Below are positions 57,701 through 64,000 of a DNA stretch of 64,000 nt, piece by piece. The stretch is from Thermoplasmata archaeon (lineage in GTDB: Archaea; Thermoplasmatota; DTKX01; VGTL01), in NCBI GenBank assembly GCA_038851035.1, contig JAWCLH010000007.1:1-64000 (forward strand), in the 5' to 3' direction. Positions within the stretch are counted from its first letter, which is position 1, and each line of letters starts with the position of its first letter. A program made the translations under genes and the position numbers. The notes under the pieces were generated by a model that saw only the letters and a program-made list of their open reading frames with translations, searched no databases and had not been told where the DNA came from.

Positions 57701-59835
57701 AGTGCCTCCGGAGGGCGCTCGAGTGCTCGCGCAGGCCGGAGGAGGTTCTCATGGCCATGGGCAGGCTCCACCACGAGATGGGCAACCACACCGAGTCCCG
57801 CAAATGCTACGAGAGGGTTCTGGAGACCCAGCCCGCAAACGTCGAAGCCATGCTCAAAAAGGCGGATGAGTTCGTCCATGTCGAGCACTACCGGTACGCC
57901 CTGAACGCGGTCAAGGACGCAATTCTAGTTGCTCCCAGCAGGGCCGACCTCTGGCTGAAGAAGGGGGACCTGCAGAGGAGGCTTGAGAGGTTCGACGAGG
58001 CGCTGGAGAGCTATGCGCGTGCGGTCAAGCATGGGCCCGGAATGGTTGAGGCGTGGGAGAGGTACGCGGAGGAGCTCCTCAGAGCCAGGCGGCACAAGGA
58101 GGCGCTCGCAGCGCTGGAGAGAGGAATCGCCATCTCGCCACGGAATGTCGACCTAATCGAGAAGAAGGCTCTGCTCCTTCAGACGATGGGCCGGGGAGAG
58201 AAGGCCCTGGAGTTCCTGCTAGGGCTGGAGCCAGAGCTAAGGGAGCTACCCCGTCTCGTTCACAGAAGGGGAGTTGTGTTGGCGGGGCTCGGAAAGAACG
58301 AGGAGGCCCTGCTCTCCTTCAATAAATCCATCAAGTTGGACCCGGGCCTCACGGACGCCTACTTCAGCAAAGGAATCATACTCGAGGCCTTGGGCAGGTT
58401 CAAGGAGGCCATTGAAACCTACGACGCAGTGCTTGCAAAAGAGCCGCGAGACCCTGAGGCCTGGATTCGGAAGGGGGTCGCTCTCCACGGGGCAGGCTCA
58501 CTCCTAGAGAGCATAAAGTGCTTCAAGATGGCACTGGAGCTCGAGCCGAAAAACCCGGAGGCGCTCTTCCAGCTCGCCAAGGCGCTCCATGAGTGCGGAA
58601 AGAGCCCCGATGCCCTCAGGTTGCTCGAAAGGGCGCTCAAAATCAACCCCGAGCTCCCTGAGGGGTGGCTCCACAAGGGAATTCTGGAGCTGCGGACTGG
58701 GGCGGCGCTGGCCGCCATCAGGAGCTTCGAGAAGGAGCTGGAGTTCTCCCCGGACTCGGAGAAGGCCTGGCTCCAGCTCGGCCTCGCCTGTGAGGCGGCG
58801 AAGAAGTACGAGCGGGCGCAAGAATGTTTCGAGAGGGTTCTGGAGCTGAACCCCGGCCGCTGGGAGGCCTGGAGCCGCAGGGGCGTTTGCCTTGCCGAGA
58901 TGGGGAATCTAGAGGGTGCGCTCTCGAGCCTCATAAAGGCGGCGGAGCTAAGAGCGGGGTCGGCAGAGGTGCAGTACAATCTCGGAGTGCTGCACCAGAA
59001 GCTCGGGCACCTCCCGGCCGCCCTCCGGTGCTACGAGCGGGCACTCAAGACCGGCGGAACCGACCCCGATATATGGTACAACCAGGGGGTTGTGCTCTCC
59101 AAGATGGGCAGGGTCGACGAAGCGATCAAGGCCTATTCGAAGGCGCTCGAGCTGAGGCCAGACTTCAACGAGGCCCGGCTGAATCTCAGCGCCGTCTATC
59201 TGGAGGCCTCGATGCTCAGAGAGGCTCATCTCCTTCTGGAGAAAAAGATGAAGGACTCATCCAGTAACTCGGAGGCCATGGTCAACACAGCAGTTCTTCT
59301 CATCAAAAAGAAAAAGTTCACGGAGGCGGAGAGGCTTCTGGAGAGAGCGCTTCAACTCAACCCAGCGCGACCCGAGGCCTGGATAAATCGCGGAATCGCC
59401 CTCAATTCGCTGGGGAGGTCCCGCGAGGCGCTCGACTGCTACAGAAGAGCCCTTGAGCTCTCGCCCGACGACCCCCGCGCCAGATTCAACATGGGTGTCG
59501 CCCTGGAGATTCTCGGGAGGGACGGGGAGGCTTTCAAGGAGTATGATCGCGCGATCGCAGCCGACCCCTCATTCGCCCGTGCCCACTTCAATAGGGGAGT
59601 CCTCCTTCTAGCGGAGGGCAGGAACGCCGAGGCCCTCAGCGCGTTCGAGAGCTATCTTAAGGAGGCCCCCGGCGACGAGAAGGGCTGGTACAATAGGGGC
59701 CTCGCGCTAATAAGACTGAATATGCGTGGCGAGGCCATTGACTCTATGAAGAGAGCGCTGGCGCTCAGGCCGGACCATCAGGGGGCGAGGAAGGCCCTCG
59801 AAAGGCTCGGGGCCCGCCCGCGGAGGCGAGGGTAG
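54727..59835 (+). CDS. Giant tetratricopeptide-repeat protein with N-terminal zinc ribbon
   Basis: 1702 residues. The first 35 hold a zinc ribbon (C13, C16, C27, C30; KCAVCG...CPTCG). From about residue 55 to 1690 the sequence is an uninterrupted series of roughly 45-48 TPR units of 34 residues, each with the W/Y-G-A-F/Y-A-P pattern (for example EAWYEKAGVLSVLGRHESAVRCLNQA). No signal peptide or membrane segment is seen, so it is a cytoplasmic superhelix several turns long and presumably a scaffold. ATG 54727 follows an AT-rich box at 54698-54708; ATG 54736 is equally possible. A zinc-ribbon gene follows 58 bases later. Confidence 0.92.
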   Translation: MGAMEDSGTIGKCAVCGSEVLVGAGACPTCGTKTSLVPVIKVKRARLRPFETPEQGLELAQHSLEQGRLQEALRYCDRVLSLFPNHAEALRVRAVALDRLGSRDELLRTLDTLVSISPGRPEPLREKAAALQKFGMSEEALKTLEKALELDRNSHETWFSIGEAHFSLGHYEEALRALDGAVEANPEFGQGWLLRGRVLEVLGRMEEAARSYERTLALSPGLEEAWIRKGRTMLAMGRGGEALECFTKALAIRPGRVNALRGKGQAQGLMGDCDAALKTFEELVLRCPEDGEAWLFQAEYHLDEDRVDEALRCVNNAVVYLPRSAKAWLLRGHALLRSNLFKEAMASYEKVLEMDPESSEAHLGFAAAAERLRKLPEAVQAYTEALELDPRNLQAWLKKAALLQELKRYGEAVEAYQRASALDPDNPDVWSALGALYHQTGRNELAVKCYDRVRELIKEDADVWYKKGLALAGMGDHQGAVDCFTRALKIKPDLFQAVKGKADSLVALRKFPEALRAYDGALRLNPGLAEAWYEKAGVLSVLGRHESAVRCLNQAVSLRPDYAEAWYKLGLTLAGIRRREEALKVFDRVAELRPDDPEIWYSRGVLEREMGRGAEALASFRKAIQKSPHHIAAWYAGGTALLEQRNFEEAIQWFERALALNPRHSSSLVGKGEALLELGRWKEAESEFDRAIEVNPHLALGWAGKARVKEERGELEGALECYEKAAAENPGLVSAWLRMGGILRRLGRPEEALARVTKATEVRPDLVEGWSERAALLEELRRPEEALKSYETALSINPKNTPVWIRRGHILLGLTRTEEALASFQQAVTLSPDNPGGWFGRGLALEALGMWPEAEIAFRRTVEINKDDMEALLHHALSLRECGRFAEALSRYEQAAASAGESTRTLLGKGLCLEGMGEWDRAVEVFDRIITDEPENVDAWLHKGLALERKWALDKALACYETALAIDDRSGEAWMKKAGLLEKKRDLEGSLECLRRALECSRRPEEVLMAMGRLHHEMGNHTESRKCYERVLETQPANVEAMLKKADEFVHVEHYRYALNAVKDAILVAPSRADLWLKKGDLQRRLERFDEALESYARAVKHGPGMVEAWERYAEELLRARRHKEALAALERGIAISPRNVDLIEKKALLLQTMGRGEKALEFLLGLEPELRELPRLVHRRGVVLAGLGKNEEALLSFNKSIKLDPGLTDAYFSKGIILEALGRFKEAIETYDAVLAKEPRDPEAWIRKGVALHGAGSLLESIKCFKMALELEPKNPEALFQLAKALHECGKSPDALRLLERALKINPELPEGWLHKGILELRTGAALAAIRSFEKELEFSPDSEKAWLQLGLACEAAKKYERAQECFERVLELNPGRWEAWSRRGVCLAEMGNLEGALSSLIKAAELRAGSAEVQYNLGVLHQKLGHLPAALRCYERALKTGGTDPDIWYNQGVVLSKMGRVDEAIKAYSKALELRPDFNEARLNLSAVYLEASMLREAHLLLEKKMKDSSSNSEAMVNTAVLLIKKKKFTEAERLLERALQLNPARPEAWINRGIALNSLGRSREALDCYRRALELSPDDPRARFNMGVALEILGRDGEAFKEYDRAIAADPSFARAHFNRGVLLLAEGRNAEALSAFESYLKEAPGDEKGWYNRGLALIRLNMRGEAIDSMKRALALRPDHQGARKALERLGARPRRRG

Positions 59836-59893
59836 GTACCACGCTGGTTTTATTAACCCCGCTGGAGAGGAGTGAAATCGGCGGGGTGGGACA

Positions 59894-60184
59894 ATGCGCT
59901 CCAGTTCAAGAATTCTCGATGCGCCGGAGGAGAGGGACTGGGGGGTCGTCGTGAGACCCGGTCCTAGGCCCATTCCTTATCCTGTAAAGGGCGGTGGCTT
60001 CAGTTTCAAGTGCGCAAGGTGCGGAATCGAGGTGCTGCCCGAGTGGCTCTTCTGCCCAGACTGCGGCACTGGCATCGGCTGGGTCCGGCTTTGTAAGGTT
60101 GAGCTACAGTGCGGCATCTGCGGCGAGCCCCTCGAGCCGGGCTGGGAAAGGTGCCCGGCGTGTGCCTACCCTGTAGGGTGGTGA
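59894..60184 (+). CDS. Double zinc-ribbon protein
   Basis: 96 residues. After about 35 residues without clear fold there are two ribbons: CARCGIEVLPEWLFCPDCG and CGICGEPLEPGWERCPAC, both C-x2-C-x10-C-x2-C with Pro-x-Trp before the second pair. The same Pro-x-Trp ribbon closes the partial gene at the window start (LEPEWPVCPACG) and the 42557 propeller protein (VKPQWKTCPFC). It is close behind the TPR gene on the same strand, so it may be a partner. Confidence 0.8.
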   Translation: MRSSSRILDAPEERDWGVVVRPGPRPIPYPVKGGGFSFKCARCGIEVLPEWLFCPDCGTGIGWVRLCKVELQCGICGEPLEPGWERCPACAYPVGW

Positions 60185-60261
60185 AAAGGCGGGAGCAGCG
60201 CTCCCGAAACCTTTTAATGCCCTATCCATTATTAAGGCCTCCGCAGCCGGGAAGGGAAGCG

Positions 60262-60714
60262 ATGACCACAGTGTTCGACGTGCCCGCCGACGCACTCATA
60301 ACAAGGGTGGCGGAGAAGCTCAAGCAGATGCCCGAGCTCGCCCCACCCGAGTGGGCGGCGTACGTCAAGACGGGGCCCCACAGGGAGAAGCCACCCGAGC
60401 AGAGGGACTGGTGGCACATCAGGATGGCCGCCATCCTTCGGAAAGTCTACATATTGGGCCCTGTGGGAAGCTCGCGGCTCTCCGCCAAGTTCGGCGGGGC
60501 GAGGGACAGGAGAGACGCCCCAAACATCTCGGTCAAGGGGAGCGGCTCGATATCGCGGAAGGGGCTCCAGCAGCTCGAGAGAGCGGGGCTGGTCACCACC
60601 ACCAAGGGGCGGGGTAGGGTCGTGACTCCGAAGGGCAGGCGTCTGCTCGACAACACCGCCCACGAGGTTGCCCAGGAGCTCGAGAAGAAGCTGCCCGAGC
60701 TGGCGAAGTACTGA
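60262..60714 (+). CDS. rps19e: 30S ribosomal protein S19e
   Basis: 150 residues. Features are TVFDVPADALITRVAEKLK at the N-terminus, EWAAYVKTGPHREKPPEQRDWWHIRMAAILRKVYI in the middle, and the winged-helix end LQQLERAGLVTTTKGRGRVVTPKGRRLLD. S19e is present in archaea and eukaryotes, needed for small-subunit maturation. ATG 60262 follows GGGAAGGGAAG; TATA-like boxes at 60210-60221 and 60229-60238 lie upstream. First gene of the translation cluster. Confidence 0.97.
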   Translation: MTTVFDVPADALITRVAEKLKQMPELAPPEWAAYVKTGPHREKPPEQRDWWHIRMAAILRKVYILGPVGSSRLSAKFGGARDRRDAPNISVKGSGSISRKGLQQLERAGLVTTTKGRGRVVTPKGRRLLDNTAHEVAQELEKKLPELAKY

Positions 60715-60729
60715 GGGGGCAGGGGGCCG

Positions 60730-61065
60730 ATGGGCGACGATGAGGAGCTGGAGGAACTCAGGCGTAGGAAGCTGATGGAGCTCCAAGCCCAGAAGGAGCA
60801 GCTCGCCGAGGCCCGCGAGCGGGCGGCCGCTCTCGAGGCGCAGAGGCAGGCGATTCTTAGGGGAATTCTCACGCCGGAGGCGAGGGAGAGGCTGGGGCGG
60901 CTTCGCACCGCCTACCCCGAGATCGCCGCCGCAGTCGAGCAGCAGCTGATCGCGCTCGCCCAGAGCGGGAGGCTCGGCGACCACAGAATCGACGACCTTA
61001 CGCTCAGGCAGCTGCTGGAGAGAATCGTGCCCCAGAAAAGGGAGATAAGAATAGTGAGGCGATAG
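60730..61065 (+). CDS. DNA-binding PDCD5/TFAR19 family protein
   Basis: 111 residues. The N-terminal helix ELEELRRRKLMELQAQ, then EAQRQAILRGILTPEARERLGRLR and the C-terminal LRQLLERIVPQKREIRIVRR are typical of archaeal PDCD5 homologues. They bind DNA or chaperonins; a ribosome-associated role is suggested by constant linkage to S19e and L39e. 15 bases after S19e, clearly co-transcribed. Confidence 0.95.
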   Translation: MGDDEELEELRRRKLMELQAQKEQLAEARERAAALEAQRQAILRGILTPEARERLGRLRTAYPEIAAAVEQQLIALAQSGRLGDHRIDDLTLRQLLERIVPQKREIRIVRR

Positions 61066-61154
61066 GTTGAGCATCGAAATGGAGGTGGAGGCTGGACTGA
61101 GCCAGGTCCGGAGGGGAGCGAGAGGCAGTCCAGGGCAGGGAAGGGGCGAGTGAA

Positions 61155-61310
61155 ATGGCGAGAAGGAAACCGCTCGGAAAAAAGCTGAGGCTACTCAAGG
61201 CAGTGAAAGAGAACAGGAGGGTGCCGGCCTGGGTGATGCAGCGCACCGCGCGCAGATTCACGAGGCACCCTAAGAGGCACCACTGGAGAAGGAACTCTCT
61301 GAAGAAATAG
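61155..61310 (+). CDS. rpl39e: 50S ribosomal protein L39e
   Basis: 51 residues, the full length of this very small protein lining the peptide exit tunnel. It has [20 protein letters not shown] followed by [10 protein letters not shown] and the [15 protein letters not shown] tail. It lies between PDCD5 and L31e, the usual archaeal order, with a G-rich ribosome-binding stretch upstream. Confidence 0.96.
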   Translation: MARRKPLGKKLRLLKAVKENRRVPAWVMQRTARRFTRHPKRHHWRRNSLKK

Positions 61311-61320
61311 GGTGGTCTCA

Positions 61321-61605
61321 TTGGTCGATGAGGAGCAGAAGAGGGAGAGGGTGATGACGGTGCCCCTCCGCTACCCGCACAACCAGCCCCGGACAAAGCG
61401 GGCCAAGGCCGCAATCGCCTTCATAAGGGAGTACGTGGGAAGGCACATGAAGGTGCCGCGCGAGGAGGTCTGGATAGACCCGATATTCAACGAGGTGGTC
61501 TGGAAGCGCGGAAGGCAAAAGCCGCCACCAAAGGTAAAGGTTAAGGCGGAGAAGTTCTGGGACCAGAAGCGGAGCGTGTGGTACGTTGAGGTGACGGTCC
61601 CATAG
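61321..61605 (+). CDS. rpl31e: 50S ribosomal protein L31e
   Basis: 94 residues. RVMTVPLRYPHNQPRTKRAKAAIAFIREYVGRHMK and the following VWIDPIFNEVVWKRGRQKPP are the family core. The start is TTG 61321 with GGTGGT 5-10 bases before; GTG 61312 in frame is possible. It is 10 bases after L39e and on the same transcript as aIF6. Confidence 0.96.
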   Translation: MVDEEQKRERVMTVPLRYPHNQPRTKRAKAAIAFIREYVGRHMKVPREEVWIDPIFNEVVWKRGRQKPPPKVKVKAEKFWDQKRSVWYVEVTVP

Positions 61606-61647
61606 CGCTCCCCACCCGGAGCGGCGACCGGCCGGGGGAATGGCACA

Positions 61648-62319
61648 TTGTTGAAGAGGCTGGACTTCAACGGCAACCCATACCTCGGCATTCTCTCGCA
61701 GGTCAGCGACACCTTGGCCGTCCTCGCACCCGACGCGGACGACGAACTCGTGAGGGAGTATTCTGAGTGCTTCGGCGCGCCCGTGGTCAGGACGACATTG
61801 GGCGGCTCCCGCGTTGTGGGCTCCCTGTGCGCGATAAACTCGTCGGGGATCGTCGTCACAGGCTTTGCGACCGACGAGGAGATGGAGGCAATAAGGAGGG
61901 TCGGCCCCCCCGGAATGCGCATACTACGCCTCCCCGACAAGCTCAACGCAGTGGGTAACAATGTTCTCGTCAACGATAGAGCCGCACTGGTCCACCCGGA
62001 CCTCGGAAGGGCGTCGGTGAGGAGGCTTGCGGATGCCCTCGACGTCGAGGTCGTGAAGGGTACGGTCGCGGGCATGAAGACCGTTGGTAGCGCCGCCGTG
62101 GTCACGGCCAAAGGTGTGCTCTGCCACCCGAGGGCCAGCGCAGCTGAGAAAAAGGTTCTGAGGGAGGTGTTTGGGGTTCCGGTGACTGTAGGCACTGCCA
62201 ACTATGGGTCTCCGATGGTCGGCGCCTGCGTCGTGGCCAACTCGAGGGGGATCGCCGCGGGCACCACGAGCACCGGAATTGAGCTCGGAAGGATGGAGGA
62301 GGCGCTCGGCTTTCTTTAA
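61648..62319 (+). CDS. eif6: Translation initiation factor 6 (aIF6)
   Basis: 223 residues of five-fold alpha/beta pentein repeats (LDFNGNPYLGILSQVSDTLAVLAP; DALDVEVVKGTVAGMKTVGSAAVVTAKGVLCHP; GTANYGSPMVGACVVANSRGIAAG). aIF6 binds the large subunit at L23/L24e and prevents joining. The start is TTG 61648 or 61651, after GGGGGA; the ATG at 61640 is out of frame. In many archaea L18a/LX, prefoldin alpha and FtsY follow; here the cluster ends and the next gene is on the other strand. Confidence 0.96.
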   Translation: MLKRLDFNGNPYLGILSQVSDTLAVLAPDADDELVREYSECFGAPVVRTTLGGSRVVGSLCAINSSGIVVTGFATDEEMEAIRRVGPPGMRILRLPDKLNAVGNNVLVNDRAALVHPDLGRASVRRLADALDVEVVKGTVAGMKTVGSAAVVTAKGVLCHPRASAAEKKVLREVFGVPVTVGTANYGSPMVGACVVANSRGIAAGTTSTGIELGRMEEALGFL

Positions 62320-62339
62320 TGCGAGGCTTCCGGGCTCTC

Positions 62340-63421
62340 TCACTCCCATAGAATTTGAGACACGACCTTTCCTATCCCATCCGGCTCCCGACCGTCCCAG
62401 TTGGCCAGCGCCTCTCCGTACTCCGCCTCAATCTCCCTGAGGACCCGCCTCATAGTCTCCCTGAGCCCGGGAGGCTCGGTCTCTCCCGAAGGGAAAGTCA
62501 CCGCCAGATACAGGCTCCGGCCCGCCTCAATGAGAACGTTGAGCTCCCCGTGCTCGAGCCTCCTCAGGGCCCCGCCCTCTGTCTTGAATGCATCGCGTAT
62601 GAAGTCCTGAATCACGAGGAGCATCCCGCTCACGCTCGAGCTGCTGAGCGGCCTCATGCTGCCCCCGGTGTACTGGTAGACGAGCCTCCCGTCCTGATGA
62701 ATCAGGAAGATGTGCTCGAACCTTGTTGGCACCCTCCTTCCGCACGGCGAGAGGCCAGAGGGCCGGGGTGCGCTCTCGAGAGGCCTCAGGCACTCCGGGC
62801 AGCGGCGCTCCTCTGCAATCCTGACCCCCGCCAAGCGTCCAAGGGCATCCAGCATCCTCTCCGGCTCGTCCACGCTCAGCACCACCCTCTTAACGGGCCT
62901 TCCCGAGGAAGAGGGGAGGGGCACTGGTTCACGTAGTTCAACGTAGACCAGTGGGAAGGAGGAGAGGGTGACGTAAAGCGTGCTCCTCCGGGGCGAGAAG
63001 GATATGCTCTTTGGAGGCACTTCTTCGTCCGTCGCCCCAGCCTCCGAAATGCTTGAGGCCGGGAGGAATACAGAGAAGTACCATCCCTGACGGACCGTCA
63101 GGCCTGCCGGCGAGACCGTGTGTGCCGTCAGGAGGGGCGAGAGGGCGAAGAGGAAGAGCGGCGGTAGAGAGGCGGCGACCACGATAGCGACGTAGGCCTC
63201 CCCTGCCCCTGAGGCGAGCACCAAACCGGAGAAGAAGACCATCAGGAAAAGAATAGTCAGGAACCTCGAGAGCGGGTACCTCCCGCGGCTCCTGAAGCGG
63301 ACCTCCCCCCGGGAGCCCCACCTAGACTGGCCACGCTCCGGGGCGCCGGACTCCTCTATCGCCCCTCCCCCCTTTCTCTCCTCACCCTCCGGCCGGCATT
63401 CGGGCCAGAGCCATCCTCCAT
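62340..63421 (-). CDS. Membrane protein with cytoplasmic Roadblock-like region (probable frameshift near its start)
   Basis: The main frame has two membrane helices (FLTILFLMVFFSGLVLASG and AYVAIVVAASLPPLFLFAL), a PH-like beta domain (SFSPRRSTLYVTLSSFPLVYVEL), a Cys pair (CPECLRPL) and a C-terminal alpha/beta region (IFLIHQDGRLVYQY...MLLVIQDFIRDAF) that recalls Roadblock/longin folds. No ATG, GTG or TTG opens this frame after the upstream stop. An ATG overlapping that stop (TGATG, 63419-63421) starts a frame of 21 codons that would join the main frame if one G were added to a G6 run at 63366-63371. So either an assembly error, a programmed -1 shift, or a decayed gene. Confidence 0.6.
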
Positions 63422-64000
63422 CACTTCCACCCCTCTCCCTTGCCGAAACCCGGGCCAGCCACCACATCCATCTTCCGACCCCCCGCCATAGCCCGGGCCA
63501 GACATATTGCGGCCAGCGCCGCGAGGAGCAGTGGTGCGCCCGTCCCGGGGATGAATTTCCAGCCTTCCCGGCCCGCGGGGCGGGCTCCGGCGGGCCTCTC
63601 GAGCCAGACATGAGTCTGCGCGATCCCGGCGTTCCCGGAGGCATCGAAGGCCCTGACTGTGATGTTGCACCTGCCCTCTGGCAGGCCGGAGGTCTCGATG
63701 GTGTGCCTGAAGACCCCGCCACGGAGAGAACCTAGAATGCTCCTCCAGCCCAGCTCGCCGACGCGAACCTCGAGCCTCGCCACGCCCTGTGCGTCGGAGG
63801 CCACTCCCGTAATGTTGATTTCCTCCCCGATCCTCAGGAAGGAACCGGAACGTGGAGAGGTTATGCAAACCTCCGGGGAGACACGGTCCGCGAGGAGGAA
63901 GACCCTCGACACAGAGGCTGAGTTGCCCGCGCCGTCCACGGCGCTCACCTTGAGAGCGACCTCTCCCGGTCCCTCAGCCTCCGAACTGTTCCAGACATAC
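63421..64000 (-). CDS. C-terminal part of a surface protein with Ig-like domains (5' end outside window)
   Basis: The frame is open to the window end; the GTG near 63948 is probably internal. It shows bacterial-Ig-like repeats: VSAVDGAGNSASVSRVFLLADRV, PEVCITSPRSGSFLRIGEEINITGVASDAQGVARLEVRV and FRHTIETSGLPEGRCNITVRAFDASGNAG. It ends with a membrane helix (TGAPLLLAALAAICLARAM) and a short basic tail. Probably anchored at the cell surface like the 24609-32483 protein. Its stop overlaps the next ATG, so the two genes are coupled. Confidence 0.75.
   Translation of the reverse strand, partial: YVWNSSEAEGPGEVALKVSAVDGAGNSASVSRVFLLADRVSPEVCITSPRSGSFLRIGEEINITGVASDAQGVARLEVRVGELGWRSILGSLRGGVFRHTIETSGLPEGRCNITVRAFDASGNAGIAQTHVWLERPAGARPAGREGWKFIPGTGAPLLLAALAAICLARAMAGGRKMDVVAGPGFGKGEGWK

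Overview
The window is chromosomal DNA of an archaeon. The evidence is an archaeal/eukaryal-type translation set (GatE, ribosomal proteins S19e, L39e and L31e, the PDCD5 homologue, aIF6), archaeal PurP, a tRNA-Pro with an intron just 3' of the anticodon, and many genes whose start codon lies 25-30 bases after an AT-rich TATA-like box in otherwise GC-rich DNA (leaderless transcription). Family content (KaiC-like ATPases, HdrBC, aldehyde:ferredoxin oxidoreductase, fused beta-oxidation enzymes, MutS/MutL, exonuclease VII) suggests an organotrophic, probably anaerobic euryarchaeal lineage, perhaps Thermoplasmatota. That placement is inference. No rRNA, CRISPR array, insertion sequence or prophage was seen.

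Layout. 1-11 kb: the tail of a zinc-ribbon protein, a small CxxC protein, a lipoate-ligase/DUF116 fusion, gatE, purP, an AmrS-like radical SAM enzyme, a biotin-dependent carboxyltransferase with a small upstream partner, and a Pit phosphate transporter with its DUF47 partner. 11-13.6 kb: an oxygen-defence operon (desulfoferrodoxin, a 49-aa Cys-rich protein, rubrerythrin), an aquaporin and a hypothetical gene. 13.7-16.3 kb: a three-gene KaiC-like/small-GTPase operon. 16.4-24.3 kb: an M24 peptidase, tRNA-Pro, formate-THF ligase, a thiolase coupled to a DUF35/hydroxyacyl-CoA dehydrogenase/enoyl-CoA hydratase fusion, and a DMT transporter between two 18-bp direct repeats. 24.6-32.8 kb: a giant cell-surface protein and tRNA-Arg, the latter next to unusual inverted and direct repeats.

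33-42.5 kb: aldehyde:ferredoxin oxidoreductase, a RecJ-like DHH nuclease, RNase HII with an SCP2-domain protein, NfeD/SPFH membrane proteins, HdrC/HdrB and an acyl-CoA dehydrogenase. 42.5-54.7 kb: two beta-propeller/zinc-ribbon proteins, exonuclease VII, a lipoprotein, an Hjc-like nuclease, MutS/MutL and small genes. 54.7-62.3 kb: a 1702-residue TPR protein, a double zinc ribbon and the S19e-PDCD5-L39e-L31e-aIF6 translation cluster. 62.3-64 kb: a probably frameshifted membrane protein and the C-terminal end of a surface protein that runs off the window.

How the genes fit together. Thiolase, the DUF35/HAD/ECH fusion, acyl-CoA dehydrogenase and HdrBC could supply most of a beta-oxidation (or reverse) route with electrons passed to thiol/Fe-S carriers. 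AOR and Fhs add aldehyde and C1 metabolism. MutS-MutL, ExoVII, RNase HII, the RecJ-like protein and the Hjc-like nuclease form an unusually dense set of DNA-maintenance genes. The strongest candidates for undescribed biology are the KaiC/GTPase operon, the DUF35-HAD-ECH fusion, the nuclease/propeller pair, the recurring helical/propeller/TPR proteins with one type of zinc ribbon, and the repeat structure beside tRNA-Arg.
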